Below, one piece after another: positions 54,736 to 64,000 of a stretch of DNA of 64,000 bases (within the stretch, counting starts at the first letter, position 1; the number at the start of each line of letters is the position of its first letter). The notes beneath the pieces were generated by a model. The model saw only the letters and a program-made list of their open reading frames with translations, made no database searches and was not told where the DNA came from. A program made the translations under genes and the position numbers. The DNA is from Ancylobacter sp. TS-1 (GTDB lineage: Bacteria; Pseudomonadota; Alphaproteobacteria; Rhizobiales; Xanthobacteraceae): positions 2,902,001 through 2,966,000 of the forward strand of contig NZ_CP045144.1 in the NCBI RefSeq assembly GCF_009223885.1, in the 5' to 3' direction.

Positions 54736-55929
54736 ATGGCCAACACCGCCGCCGATCCCGTCGAGATCCTGCGCAACCTCATACGCTGCCCCTCGGTGAC
54801 GCCCGAGGAGGGCGGGGCGCTCGCCCTTGTCGACGCCCTGCTCTCCAATGCCGGCTTCGCGACCCACCGGGTGACGCTCACCGGGCCGGACACGCCCGAT
54901 GTCGAGAACCTCTATGCCCGCTTCGGCACGCGCGGTCCGAATCTGTGCTTTGCCGGCCATACCGACGTGGTGCCGCCCGGCGATGCCGCGCACTGGCGCT
55001 TTCCCCCCTTCGAGGGCGCCATCCAGGACGGGCTGATCTACGGGCGCGGCGCGGTCGACATGAAGGGCGGCGTCGCCGCCTTCCTCGCCGCCGGGCTCGA
55101 CTTCGCCGCCGCCCATGGCCACGACCCCGCGCGCGCCGACCTGCCGGGCTCGATCTCCTTCCTCATCACCGGCGACGAGGAAGGCCCGGCCATTAACGGC
55201 ACCGAGAAGCTGCTGCGCTGGCTCGCCGACCGCGACGAGCGCATTGACCATTGCGTGCTGGGCGAGCCGTCCTCGCGCGCCGTGCTCGGCGACATGGTGA
55301 AGATCGGCCGGCGCGGCTCGCTCTCGGGCACGCTCACCGTGCACGGCAAGCAGGGCCATGTCGGCTACCCGCATCTCGCCGAAAACCCGATCCCCGGCAT
55401 GGTGAGGCTGCTGGCCGGGCTGAAGGCGGAGCCGCTCGACGGCGGCAACGCGCATTTCCAGGCCTCGAACCTCGAGGTCGTCTCGGTGGATGTCGGCAAT
55501 CCCGCCTTCAACGTCATCCCGGCGCAGGCGCGGGCGCGCTTCAACATCCGCTTCAACGACCTGTGGACGCCAACGACGCTCCGCGCCGAGATCGAGCGCC
55601 GGTTCGTCGCCGCCGCCGGCAACGAGGTGCGCTTTTCCCTCGCCTTCGAGGCGCGCTCCTCCGACAGCTTCCTCACCGAGCCGGGCGCCTTCGTCGATCT
55701 GGTAGTGGAGTCGATCGCGACGACCACCGGCCACCGGCCCGAACTGTCCACGACCGGCGGCACCTCGGATGCGCGCTTCATCAAGGATCATTGCCCGGTG
55801 ATCGAGTTCGGGCTGGTCGGCACAACGATGCACGCCGTCGACGAATCGACGCCGGTCGACGAGGTGCGCGCGCTCACCCGCGTCTATGCCGCCATGATCG
55901 GGCGCTACTTCGCCGCCTTCGGCCGCTGA
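54736..55929 (+). CDS. dapE: Succinyl-diaminopimelate desuccinylase
   Basis: Di-zinc M20 enzyme that removes succinate from N-succinyl-LL-DAP. 397 aa: [47 protein letters not shown] (catalytic Glu pair), [16 protein letters not shown] (dimer domain His) and [20 protein letters not shown] 54736. Confidence 0.97.
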   Translation: MANTAADPVEILRNLIRCPSVTPEEGGALALVDALLSNAGFATHRVTLTGPDTPDVENLYARFGTRGPNLCFAGHTDVVPPGDAAHWRFPPFEGAIQDGLIYGRGAVDMKGGVAAFLAAGLDFAAAHGHDPARADLPGSISFLITGDEEGPAINGTEKLLRWLADRDERIDHCVLGEPSSRAVLGDMVKIGRRGSLSGTLTVHGKQGHVGYPHLAENPIPGMVRLLAGLKAEPLDGGNAHFQASNLEVVSVDVGNPAFNVIPAQARARFNIRFNDLWTPTTLRAEIERRFVAAAGNEVRFSLAFEARSSDSFLTEPGAFVDLVVESIATTTGHRPELSTTGGTSDARFIKDHCPVIEFGLVGTTMHAVDESTPVDEVRALTRVYAAMIGRYFAAFGR

Positions 55930-55947
55930 CGCCGGGGCGCGGGCGGC

Positions 55948-56229
55948 CTATTTCGGCGCCGGCGTACCGGAACTCGATGTGGAGACGCTGTTCGAATAGA
56001 GGTCGGTCTGCACCCCGCCGCTCACCTTCACGCAGGTCGAGCCGCCCGGCACGCGGGCGAAGCCGGGGCCGAAGGCGGCGCAGAACGGATCGGGCTTCGG
56101 CGGATTGGACGGCGGCGGCGGATTCTGGGCGAGGGCCGGCAGCGCGCCCGCCAGCAGCGAGGCGAGCAGCGCCACGCCGGCAGCCTTCGATGCAGCCTTC
56201 GATATCGTGCGGTGCATTCCGGCCTGCAT
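55948..56229 (-). CDS. Miniature secreted protein with a porin-like signature
   Basis: 93 aa. Signal peptide SKAAGVALLASLLAGALPALA|QN, a Pro-rich spacer (PPPPSNPPKPDP), then CAAFGPGFARVPGGSTCVKVSG, and a Ser/Thr-rich tail. The Cys-x4-G-x-G-F-x3-P-G-x2-T-C block is the N-terminal signature of alphaproteobacterial porins (Omp2b/RopA type), but the barrel that should follow is missing. GGGAG precedes ATG 56229; ATG 56217 is possible. Function unknown. Confidence 0.72.
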   Translation of the reverse strand: MQAGMHRTISKAASKAAGVALLASLLAGALPALAQNPPPPSNPPKPDPFCAAFGPGFARVPGGSTCVKVSGGVQTDLYSNSVSTSSSGTPAPK

Positions 56230-56345
56230 GCGTGTCTCCCGTCCCAAGCGTCGCAATCTCGGTTCCGATTGCGGCTCCAATCGGGCGTCGCCTGTTCTAC
56301 ACTTCCGCTCACCCTTTTGCCGATTCACCCCCGATGGAGCCTGCC

Positions 56346-56786
56346 ATGCCGGCGATCCGCCCCGTCCTCGCCGCCAGCACCGCCGTCTTTCACGAGGGCC
56401 GCCTGCTGCTGGCGCGGCGCGGCAAGGCGCCCTCGCGCGGGCTGTGGACGCTGCCGGGCGGGCGCGTCGAGCCGGGCGAGACGCTGGCGGACGCCGCCGC
56501 GCGCGAGGTGATGGAGGAGGTCGGCATAGACTGCGCCATCCTCGGCGTCGCCGGCGCGCTCGACATCATCCAGCACGACGCGTCCGGCGCGCTGGCCGCT
56601 CATTTCGTCGTTGTCAGCCATGCCGCGCGCTGGGTCGCCGGTGAGCCGGCGGTCGGGCCGGAGGCGGCGGAGGTCGGCTGGTTCGACCCGGCGGAACTGC
56701 CGGACGAGACCACGCCGGGTCTCGCGGGCATCGTCGCGGCGGCGCTCCTGCTGGTGCAGGCGGTGGACGGCCCGGGGGCGATGTGA
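56346..56786 (+). CDS. NUDIX hydrolase
   Basis: 146 aa with a complete Nudix box, G-x5-E-x7-R-E-V-x-E-E-V-G, in GGRVEPGETLADAAAREVMEEVG at about residues 37-59. Hydrolyses nucleoside diphosphate-X compounds; substrate not predictable. Start ATG 56346 has GGAG six bases upstream; ATG 56334 would add four residues. Confidence 0.92.
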   Translation: MPAIRPVLAASTAVFHEGRLLLARRGKAPSRGLWTLPGGRVEPGETLADAAAREVMEEVGIDCAILGVAGALDIIQHDASGALAAHFVVVSHAARWVAGEPAVGPEAAEVGWFDPAELPDETTPGLAGIVAAALLLVQAVDGPGAM

Positions 56787-56874
56787 GTGCCTCCCCGCCG
56801 CCCGGCCTCTTGACGCCCGCGCGGGCCCGGCGCACCACAGCTTCCATGACGCTTGCGGTACGACATTCACGGCC

Positions 56875-57306
56875 ATGATCTTCGCGGCACTCCGGCGGCG
56901 CGGCCCGCGCGCCCTTCTTCTGCTCGCCCTCGCCCTCGCCGCCGGCGCGGTGGCGCCCGGCCTGCCGTCGCCGGCCGCCGCGCAGTCGACGCAGGGCGGG
57001 GCGCCGCCCTATGAGGGCGACCTGCTGCGCCTCTCCGAGATCCTCGGCGCGCTGCATTATCTGCGCCCGCTCTGCGGGGCGGGGGAGGCGACGCGCTGGC
57101 GCGACGAGATGCAGGGACTGGTCGATATCGAGGCGCCGTCCGGCGACCGGCGCGGCCAGCTCATCGGCGCCTTCAACAATGGCTATGACAGCTATAAGCA
57201 GGTCTACCGCAGCTGCACCCCCTCGGCCGAGCTGGCCAGCCAGCGTTATCTCGAGACCGGAGCCAAGCTCTCGCGCGATATCGCGGCCCGCTACGGCAGC
57301 AACTGA
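56875..57306 (+). CDS. TIGR02301 family secreted protein
   Basis: 143 aa. Signal peptide LLLALALAAGAVAPGLPSPAAAQ, then the family core YEGDLLRLSEILGALHYLRPLCGAGEATRWRDEMQGLVD and AFNNGYDSYKQVYRSCTPSAELASQRYLETG with two conserved Cys. A periplasmic protein common in Rhizobiales; function unknown. Start ATG 56875 opens the signal peptide; the long upstream frame overlaps the Nudix gene. Confidence 0.88.
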   Translation: MIFAALRRRGPRALLLLALALAAGAVAPGLPSPAAAQSTQGGAPPYEGDLLRLSEILGALHYLRPLCGAGEATRWRDEMQGLVDIEAPSGDRRGQLIGAFNNGYDSYKQVYRSCTPSAELASQRYLETGAKLSRDIAARYGSN

Positions 57307-57449
57307 GCGGGCGCGGGGCCGGCGATTGCGCGCGGCTGTCACTTTTTTGCCGCGGCATATTAACCGTCCTTCAATTCTTGGGCGGACCGCCCGGCGCGTC
57401 GTGCTAATGTCTTGTCGAGGCGCGTCGCTCGAACGCGGAGGATCTGTTT

Positions 57450-57722
57450 TTGTCCCAGCTTCCCGAAACGCTCGACATCGATGGCAAGGCCGATCAGGCC
57501 CATGAGGACGAGCGTCACGCGGCGCTCGCCTATCTCGATGAGGCGTGGAACGAGGCGGTCTATGACGGTCTCGACGAGGATTGCCTCGCGCAGGCGGCGC
57601 TGTTCACCGCCATCCGCTCCATGGTCGCCACCTATGGCGAGGAGGCCGCCGCCGGCTTTGCCGAGCGTCTGGCCGGGCGCATCCGCGCCGGCGAATACAC
57701 GGTGCCGTTCAACCGCCAGTGA
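57450..57722 (+). CDS. Small acidic hypothetical protein, TTG start
   Basis: 90 aa, helical and acidic: LDIDGKADQAHEDERHAALAYLDEAWNEAVYDGLDEDCLAQAALFTAIRSM, ending IRAGEYTVPFNRQ. No family recognised. The start appears to be TTG at 57450 with GGAGGAT about seven bases before it; there is no ATG near. Probably cytosolic. Confidence 0.75.
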   Translation: MSQLPETLDIDGKADQAHEDERHAALAYLDEAWNEAVYDGLDEDCLAQAALFTAIRSMVATYGEEAAAGFAERLAGRIRAGEYTVPFNRQ

Positions 57723-57897
57723 GCGGGACGCCGCGCGCCCGTCTCCTTTTCGCACCGACAGCCCGCCTCGACTCTCTCCCAGCTTGACCCTCTGCCGGCC
57801 AAACGTCCGACACGCGTGCGCCGCGCCGGGGGCACTCTTGCGTCGCGACCCTTGCGTCGCGGTGCCGTCTCCGGCCGGGAGGCGTGCCCGCAACGGC

Positions 57898-57931
57898 GAA
57901 AGGCGCGGCGACTTTCGTCACCGCGCCTTTC
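57898..57931 (-). terminator. Hairpin downstream of rpsU
   Basis: GAAAGGCGCGG/CCGCGCCTTTC, 11 perfect pairs around a 12-base loop, 46 bases after the rpsU stop on the minus strand. There is no good T-run, so the terminator function is likely but unproven. Confidence 0.55.
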
Positions 57932-57976
57932 GAATTGTCAGGCTGTCATGGACCCCGCGAGCGGAGCCGTCGCTTT

Positions 57977-58213
57977 TCAGCGGGCGCCGATGGTCTTCGG
58001 CTTGGAGGGGATGAGACCCTCACGCTGGGCGCGCTTGCGGGCGAGCTTGCGGGCGCGGCGGACGGCCTCGGCCTCCTCGCGGGCGCGCTTCTCGGACGGC
58101 TTCTCGTAGTGGCCGCGCAGCTTCATCTCGCGGAAAATGCCCTCGCGCTGCATCTTCTTCTTCAGCGCCTTCAGGGCCTGGTCGACATTGTTGTCCCGAA
58201 CGAGAACCTGCAC
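57977..58213 (-). CDS. rpsU: 30S ribosomal protein S21
   Basis: 78 aa: [46 protein letters not shown], the S21 signature, with a basic tail ending KPKTIGAR. Part of the 30S platform near the anti-Shine-Dalgarno region. Confidence 0.97.
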   Translation of the reverse strand: MQVLVRDNNVDQALKALKKKMQREGIFREMKLRGHYEKPSEKRAREEAEAVRRARKLARKRAQREGLIPSKPKTIGAR

Positions 58214-58374
58214 GTGTAACCCTCTTCGTGCTTCGCGTATCGCGCGTGCGTTGAATTCTGGAGACCGGCGGACAGCCGATCAAGGTGTGCGCACTTAGCA
58301 GAACGCCGCCGGCTTGTCCATGGCCGCGCCGCCAAATGCCGGATTCCTCCGCATCGGAGCGCGGCCCGGCGGGC

Positions 58375-58995
58375 TCAGACGCCCTGAATCGCGATCACCT
58401 CGGCGACAGCGGCCTTGGTGCGGAAGCCGAGGGCCTCCTGATATTCCGGCGAGCGATAGGCGGCGAGCGCCGTCTCGTAGTCCTTGAAGGCGAGCACGAC
58501 ATTGCGCGAGCGCGCCGCCCCGTGCACCGCCTCGTGGCGGCCGCCGCGCACGAGGAACCAGCCCTGATATTTGCGGATGGCGAGGGCGTCGGCGGCGACA
58601 TAGGACTTGTAGGTTTCGAGGTCGTTCACGTCGATGCGCATGACCCAGTAGGCCGTGCCGGGGCCGTCCGGTGGGCCGGAGATCACGCCGGCGGCCGGCT
58701 GGTCGCCTTCATAGCCCTCGATCACGAGGTGGTCGCCCTCGGAAGCGGCGACGCGGTGGGTGTAGGCGGCCTGGTATTCGGGCGAGTGGAAGCAGGCCAG
58801 CGCGGTCTCGTAATCCCTGAACTCGACGACCACGTTGCGCGCGCGGGAGACACCTTCCAGCGTCTCGAAGGCGCCGCCCTGGGCGAGGAAACGGCCCCCG
58901 AAGGAGGCGATCGCCGGCAGGGCGCCCTGCAGATACGGCTTGTAGCCGTCGACGTCGTTCACATCGAGGCGGCTGATCCAGTAGCCCTTGGCCAT
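58375..58995 (-). CDS. Tandem DUF1330 protein
   Basis: 206 aa made of two DUF1330 domains (residues 1-97 and about 112-206). Parallel motifs: KGYWISRLDVNDVDGYKPYLQG / TAYWVMRIDVNDLETYKSYVAA, RFLAQGG / WFLVRGG, and FRDYETALACFHSPEYQAAY / FKDYETALAAYRSPEYQEAL. A single domain normally forms a dimeric ferredoxin-like barrel, so the fusion would form it within one chain. Function unknown. pyrF ends 20 bases upstream of its start, same direction. Confidence 0.9.
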   Translation of the reverse strand: MAKGYWISRLDVNDVDGYKPYLQGALPAIASFGGRFLAQGGAFETLEGVSRARNVVVEFRDYETALACFHSPEYQAAYTHRVAASEGDHLVIEGYEGDQPAAGVISGPPDGPGTAYWVMRIDVNDLETYKSYVAADALAIRKYQGWFLVRGGRHEAVHGAARSRNVVLAFKDYETALAAYRSPEYQEALGFRTKAAVAEVIAIQGV

Positions 58996-59015
58996 GCGTC
59001 TTCCCTTCGTGTCGT

Positions 59016-59732
59016 TCAGGTGGCGGCGAGCGCCCGCGCGATCTCGGCCTGCACCGCGCGGGCGGCGGCGGCCGGGTCGGGCGAGGCGACGATCGGCCGG
59101 CCGACCACGAGGTGGTCGGCGCCGGCGCGGATGGCGGCGAACGGGGTGGCGACGCGCTTCTGGTCGCCGGTGGCGGCGCCGTCCGGGCGCACGCCGGGGG
59201 TGACGATGGCGCCCTTGCTGCCGAGCGCCGCGCGCACGGAGGCGGCATCTGTCGGCGCGCAGACGATGCCGTCAATGCCGATCTCGCGCGCCAGCGCCAC
59301 GCGGGCGGCCACCGTGGAGGCGACGTCGCCGCGATAGCCGGCCTCATCGAGGTCGGCATCGTCATAGGAGGTGAGCACGGTGACAGCGAGGATGCGCAGC
59401 GGGCTCGCGCCCTTGCCTTCCATCGCCGCGCGCATGGTCTGGGGGTAGGCGTGCACGGTGGCGAAGCTGGCGCCGAGCGCGGCGAGGCTCGCCACCCCGC
59501 GCGCCACCGTGTTGCCGATGTCGTGCAGCTTGAAGTCGATGAAGACCTTCCGGCCGTCGGCGATCAGTTCGCGGGCGAAGCCGAGGCCGCCGGCGAAGCC
59601 GAGTTCATAGCCGATCTTGTAGAAGCTCACCGTGTCGCCGAGGCGGGAGACGAGGCTCTCCGCCGCCCCGACCGAGGAGAGGTCGAGCGCGACGATCAGC
59701 CGGTCGCGCGGATCGGAAAGGGGCGCGCTCAT
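59016..59732 (-). CDS. pyrF: Orotidine 5'-phosphate decarboxylase
   Basis: Last step of UMP synthesis. 238 aa TIM barrel with [17 protein letters not shown] and the catalytic [11 protein letters not shown] (Asp-Lys-Asp array with the partner Asp from the other subunit), ending [18 protein letters not shown] and [10 protein letters not shown]. Adjacent to an FMN reductase in the same direction, 20 bases. Confidence 0.97.
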   Translation of the reverse strand: MSAPLSDPRDRLIVALDLSSVGAAESLVSRLGDTVSFYKIGYELGFAGGLGFARELIADGRKVFIDFKLHDIGNTVARGVASLAALGASFATVHAYPQTMRAAMEGKGASPLRILAVTVLTSYDDADLDEAGYRGDVASTVAARVALAREIGIDGIVCAPTDAASVRAALGSKGAIVTPGVRPDGAATGDQKRVATPFAAIRAGADHLVVGRPIVASPDPAAAARAVQAEIARALAAT

Positions 59733-59751
59733 GAAGGACGGTCTCCGCGGC

Positions 59752-60333
59752 TCAGGCGCGCAGACCAGCCCTGAGCGCCGCCTGCTCGATAAGCGCAGAC
59801 AGCACCGCGCGCAACCTTTCCTGCGCGCGCGTGTCCTTGAAGTCGCCGTTCGAATCGAAGGCGCCGGCGGCGCCCGCCACCATCACCTGCTCGGCCAGCA
59901 CGAGGCAGTTGAGGCCGAGCGCCAGCGTCTGGCGCAGCATCATCGAGGCGCGGTAGCCCCCGAGCCCGCCCGGCGAGGTGGAGCCGATGGCGTAGACCGG
60001 CCCCTTGAAGGCGTCGCCCTCGCCCTTGGCGCGGCTCGCCCAGTCGATGGCGTTCTTCAGCAGAGGCGGCAGGCCGGCATTGTATTCCGGCGTGACGAGG
60101 AACACGCCGTCGGCACGGGCAAGCTGGTCGCGCAGCTTGCGTGCCGCCTCGGGCACGCCCTGCTCCGCCTCCAGGTCGCCGTCATAGAGCGGCATCGGAT
60201 AGTCGGCGAGCGAGAGCAGCACCGGCTCGCATTCCATCAGGGCGAGTTCCTTCGCCGCCAGCGCGGCGAGGCTCGCCGAGAAGGAGCCGGTCCGGATCGA
60301 CCCGGCGAAGGTCACGATTCTCGGGGCGCGCAT
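59752..60333 (-). CDS. NADPH-dependent FMN reductase family protein
   Basis: 193 aa flavodoxin-fold protein with the phosphate loop [13 protein letters not shown] (about 9-21), and [24 protein letters not shown] plus [21 protein letters not shown]. Reduces FMN or quinones/azo substrates. ATG 60333 has GGAGG five bases upstream; ATG 60357 would add eight residues with no ribosome site. Confidence 0.9.
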   Translation of the reverse strand: MRAPRIVTFAGSIRTGSFSASLAALAAKELALMECEPVLLSLADYPMPLYDGDLEAEQGVPEAARKLRDQLARADGVFLVTPEYNAGLPPLLKNAIDWASRAKGEGDAFKGPVYAIGSTSPGGLGGYRASMMLRQTLALGLNCLVLAEQVMVAGAAGAFDSNGDFKDTRAQERLRAVLSALIEQAALRAGLRA

Positions 60334-60426
60334 CTCATCCTCCGCTGTTGCGGTCATCGGCGCCGGGGCCGGACGTCCGGCCCGCGCGCATTGTCCGCCG
60401 ATCTGGACCGGAACGCCGCGCGGGGC

Positions 60427-61077
60427 CTATTCCGCCGCGACGGCGTTCGGCGTCCCGGCGCTCACGCCGTCGCGCCCGCGATAGACCCAGACCCGGGCCG
60501 GCGGCAGGTTCGCCCAGATGCGCTGGCTGACATGGGCGTCGAAGCGCTCCGGCGCCAGCGGCATGGGCGAGACCACCGCATAGGTGAACTGGATGAAGGG
60601 CGCGCGCGGATGCGACAGCTCGAAGGACTGGTCCAGCAGGCTGTAGCGCTCCTCCACGGGCCGCGTGAACAGCGGCAGGCTGGACACCACGGCGATCGCG
60701 CGATCGGCCAGCGAGCCGTCGAGGGTCGCCTTCATGTTGTAGGCGTCGCCCTGGATGACCGTGGCACCGGGAAAGCGCGTCCTGAGCATGGCGCAGAATT
60801 CCGGGTTGTACTCGATGAGCACCAGCCGTTCCGGGGCGATGCCGCGCGCCACCAGCGCCGAGGTGACGGGGCCGGTGCCGGGGCCCAGCTCGATCACCGG
60901 GCCGTCCTGCGCCGGATCGACGAAATTCGCCATGGTGCGGGCGAGCGCCCGGCCCGAGGGCGAGAGCGCGCCGGTGCGCAGGGGATCCTGCAGCCAGGAG
61001 CGCAGGAAGTGCACCTCGTCGGGACGGGACTTGGGGGCGCAGCGCTGTGAGGCGCGGGAGGCGGGACGTTGCAGCAT
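60427..61077 (-). CDS. pmtA: Phospholipid N-methyltransferase-like (PmtA type)
   Basis: 216 aa SAM-dependent enzyme with the motif VIELGPGTGPVTSALVARG (about residues 61-79) and the PmtA-like regions ALSPSGRALARTMANFVDP, VVSSLPLFT and FIQFTYAVVSP. Methylates phosphatidylethanolamine toward phosphatidylcholine. This is the Sinorhizobium/Rhodobacter-like branch by feel; which of several PmtA paralogues cannot be told. The gap to dnaJ (61078-61321) holds no gene. Confidence 0.8.
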   Translation of the reverse strand: MLQRPASRASQRCAPKSRPDEVHFLRSWLQDPLRTGALSPSGRALARTMANFVDPAQDGPVIELGPGTGPVTSALVARGIAPERLVLIEYNPEFCAMLRTRFPGATVIQGDAYNMKATLDGSLADRAIAVVSSLPLFTRPVEERYSLLDQSFELSHPRAPFIQFTYAVVSPMPLAPERFDAHVSQRIWANLPPARVWVYRGRDGVSAGTPNAVAAE

Positions 61078-61321
61078 GCCAGCGAAATTCCGATGAGCCC
61101 TGACCGGACGGTTGCAAAAGGCGGAAGCGAGAGGCGGCCGGGCAGGTGCCCGACCGGAAATCGCGCCGGATTCAAAATGTCGAGCCTGTTCAGGTCGGGT
61201 CGGGCCGTCGCGATCCGGGCGGAATGGGCTCTTGGCTGACGAGTCGATGCCCGCGACTCTAGAGTGCTTGGCGGAGCATGTTAAGTCCCCGCGATGACAG
61301 CGCGATTACGTGCTGGCGCCC

Positions 61322-62455
61322 TTACTCCGCGTCACCGGCGAAGAAATCCTTCACCTTGGCGAAGAAGCCGCTCGATTCCGGGTGCGTGTCCTTCGAACAT
61401 TCGGCGTCGAATTCGGCCAGAAGTTCACGCTGACGTCGGGTCAGGTTCTGCGGCGTCTCGACGACGACCTGCACATACATGTCGCCGCGGGTGCGGCTGC
61501 GGAGCACCGGCATACCCTTGCCGCCGAGCCGGAAACGCTTGCCGGACTGGGTGCCCTCGGGGACCTTCACCTTGGTCGTCTCGCCGTCGATGGTCGGCAC
61601 CTCGAAGGAGCCGCCCAGCGCCGCCGTGACCATGGAGATCGGCGCGCGGCAGAACAGGTCCGCCCCGTCGCGCTGGAAGAAGTCGTGCGGGGCGAGCGAC
61701 AGGAAGATGTAGAGGTCGCCGGGCGGTCCGCCGCGCACCCCCGCCTCGCCCTCATTGCCGAGGCGGATGCGGGTGCCGTCCTCCACGCCCGCCGGGATCG
61801 CCACCTGCAGCGTGCGCTCCTTGGTGGTGCGGCCGGCGCCGGCGCAGGCCGGGCAAGGATCCTCGATCACCTGGCCGCGGCCCTGGCAACTCGGGCACGT
61901 GCGCTCCAGCGTGAAGAAGCCCTGCGCCTGGCGGATGCGCCCGCTGCCGGAGCAGGTGCGGCAGGTGGTCGGCTGGGTGCCGGCCTTGGCGCCGGAGCCC
62001 GAGCACGCCTCGCAGGTGATGGAGGTCGGCAGGCGGACGGTGGCGTCCTTGCCGGAGAACGCCTCCTCCAGCGTGATTTCCATGTTGTAGCGCAGGTCCG
62101 CCCCGCGCTCGCGCCCGCCGCGTCCACCCCCGCCGCCGCGCCGCCCGCCGGCCATGCCGAACAGGTCGTCGAAAATGTCGGAGAAGGTCGAGGCGAAATC
62201 GGCGCCGAAGCCCGGGCCGCCGCCCCCGCCCTCAAAGGCGGCATGGCCGAAGCGGTCATAGGCCGCGCGCTTCTGCGGGTCCTTCAGAACCTCATAGGCC
62301 TCGCTGATCTCCTTGAAGCGGATCTCGGCGTCGTCATTGCCGGGGTTCTTGTCCGGGTGCCACTTCATGGCGAGCTTGCGGTACGAGCTTTTCAGCTCGC
62401 CGTCATTGCAGGTCCTGGTGACCTCGAGGATCTCGTAATAGTCGCGTTTGGACAT
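61322..62455 (-). CDS. dnaJ: Chaperone protein DnaJ
   Basis: 377 aa. J-domain with the HPD tripeptide ([11 protein letters not shown]), Gly/Phe region, four zinc-binding repeats ([32 protein letters not shown]), then the peptide-binding C-terminal domain. Co-chaperone of DnaK; it follows dnaK after 213 bases with a dnaK terminator between, so partly independent transcription is likely. Confidence 0.97.
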   Translation of the reverse strand: MSKRDYYEILEVTRTCNDGELKSSYRKLAMKWHPDKNPGNDDAEIRFKEISEAYEVLKDPQKRAAYDRFGHAAFEGGGGGPGFGADFASTFSDIFDDLFGMAGGRRGGGGGRGGRERGADLRYNMEITLEEAFSGKDATVRLPTSITCEACSGSGAKAGTQPTTCRTCSGSGRIRQAQGFFTLERTCPSCQGRGQVIEDPCPACAGAGRTTKERTLQVAIPAGVEDGTRIRLGNEGEAGVRGGPPGDLYIFLSLAPHDFFQRDGADLFCRAPISMVTAALGGSFEVPTIDGETTKVKVPEGTQSGKRFRLGGKGMPVLRSRTRGDMYVQVVVETPQNLTRRQRELLAEFDAECSKDTHPESSGFFAKVKDFFAGDAE

Positions 62456-62620
62456 GGGCCGATGTGCCGTCGCATCCTCTGGCGCCGCCGGCCGCGTGGC
62501 GCGGTTGCCTCTCGCGGCGGCGGGCGATCCGGTCCGGCATGCAGGAAACCTGCCGGAAGGCGTCCGGGCGAAGCCTTCCCCGCGCCCTATCGCAGCGCGG
62601 CGCGTACCGGGGTGCCGTAC

Positions 62621-62654
62621 AGAAATCCGCCCCCGGAACGAATCCCGGGGGCGG
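62621..62654 (-). terminator. Intrinsic terminator between dnaK and dnaJ
   Basis: Minus strand CCGCCCCCGG-gattcgtt-CCGGGGGCGG then ATTTCT, 15 bases after the dnaK stop. Ten perfect GC pairs; the short T-run suggests partial read-through into dnaJ. Confidence 0.7.
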
Positions 62655-62668
62655 CGTTGGGTCTGAGA

Positions 62669-64000
<1,332 letters not shown>

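Noticed and set aside
61078..61321. A gene or tRNA between pmtA and dnaJ
   Set aside because: No coding frame with family features and no cloverleaf or T-loop consensus was seen.

Overview
The window is high-GC chromosomal DNA from an alphaproteobacterium of the order Hyphomicrobiales (Rhizobiales), probably near Xanthobacteraceae (Ancylobacter/Starkeya/Xanthobacter-like). I infer this from the gene order fur/mur-plsC-miaB-phoH-ybeY-corC-lnt-xre-metK, from the pairs glyQS-ppdK, mutS-mmcB and argB-nucleotidase-dapD-dapE, from small families typical of the group (DUF6101, DUF2093, DUF4170, DUF2076, TIGR02301), and from sites matching the alphaproteobacterial general-stress promoter consensus GGAAC-N16/17-CGTT. 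No phage, IS element, CRISPR array, tRNA or rRNA gene was seen. Most of the window is ordinary core chromosome.

Layout. 0-10.4 kb, all minus strand: tsaB-rimI, a Fur/Mur regulator, plsC, the tightly packed miaB-phoH-ybeY-corC-lnt set, an XRE regulator and the start of metK. 10.4-18.9 kb: an Nfu scaffold, a universal stress protein, a GAF-EAL phosphodiesterase with a probable terminal frameshift, trpS, murJ, an adenosine-kinase-type PfkB enzyme, DUF2076 and a BAX-inhibitor-1 protein. 18.9-23.6 kb: an ECF sigma/anti-sigma pair, then a small stress island. This island holds a sugar-kinase-like protein whose motifs are in circularly permuted order, a low-affinity iron permease family protein, DUF3008, a DUF892 ferritin-like protein and a proline-rich protein. 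Four EcfG-type promoter sequences lie in front of these genes. 23.7-32.7 kb: accessory metabolism and transport (M20 peptidase, MFS, TauE/SafE, transaldolase, a CYTH/TTM-like protein, a split chromate transporter, AIM24) and small secreted proteins. 33-37.4 kb: a lipid A/Kdo operon (CysQ-like phosphatase, DUF4170, DUF374 acyltransferase, waaA, lpxK). 37.5-46.7 kb: xseA, glyQ, glyS with an AT-richer in-frame insert, DoxX and ppdK. 46.9-51.9 kb: mutS, mmcB and a MATE exporter. 52-56 kb: argB, a pyrimidine 5'-nucleotidase, dapD and dapE. 56-64 kb: a miniature porin-like protein, a Nudix hydrolase, rpsU, a tandem DUF1330 protein, pyrF, an FMN reductase, pmtA, dnaJ and the 3' part of dnaK, which runs off the right edge.

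How the genes work together: several sets serve the envelope (lnt, plsC, murJ, waaA, lpxK, pmtA, DUF374), translation and its RNAs (metK, miaB, ybeY, tsaB, rimI, trpS, glyQS, rpsU), and stress or repair (dnaKJ, mutS, mmcB, xseA, the EcfG-type island). The most unusual items are the permuted ROK-like kinase inside the stress-promoter cluster, the compositional insert in glyS, the miniature porin-like protein, the divergent TTM-like protein, and several micro-expanded coding repeats (miaB tail, mutS head, a signal-peptide leader). Intergenic gaps carry three families of palindromic repeats.
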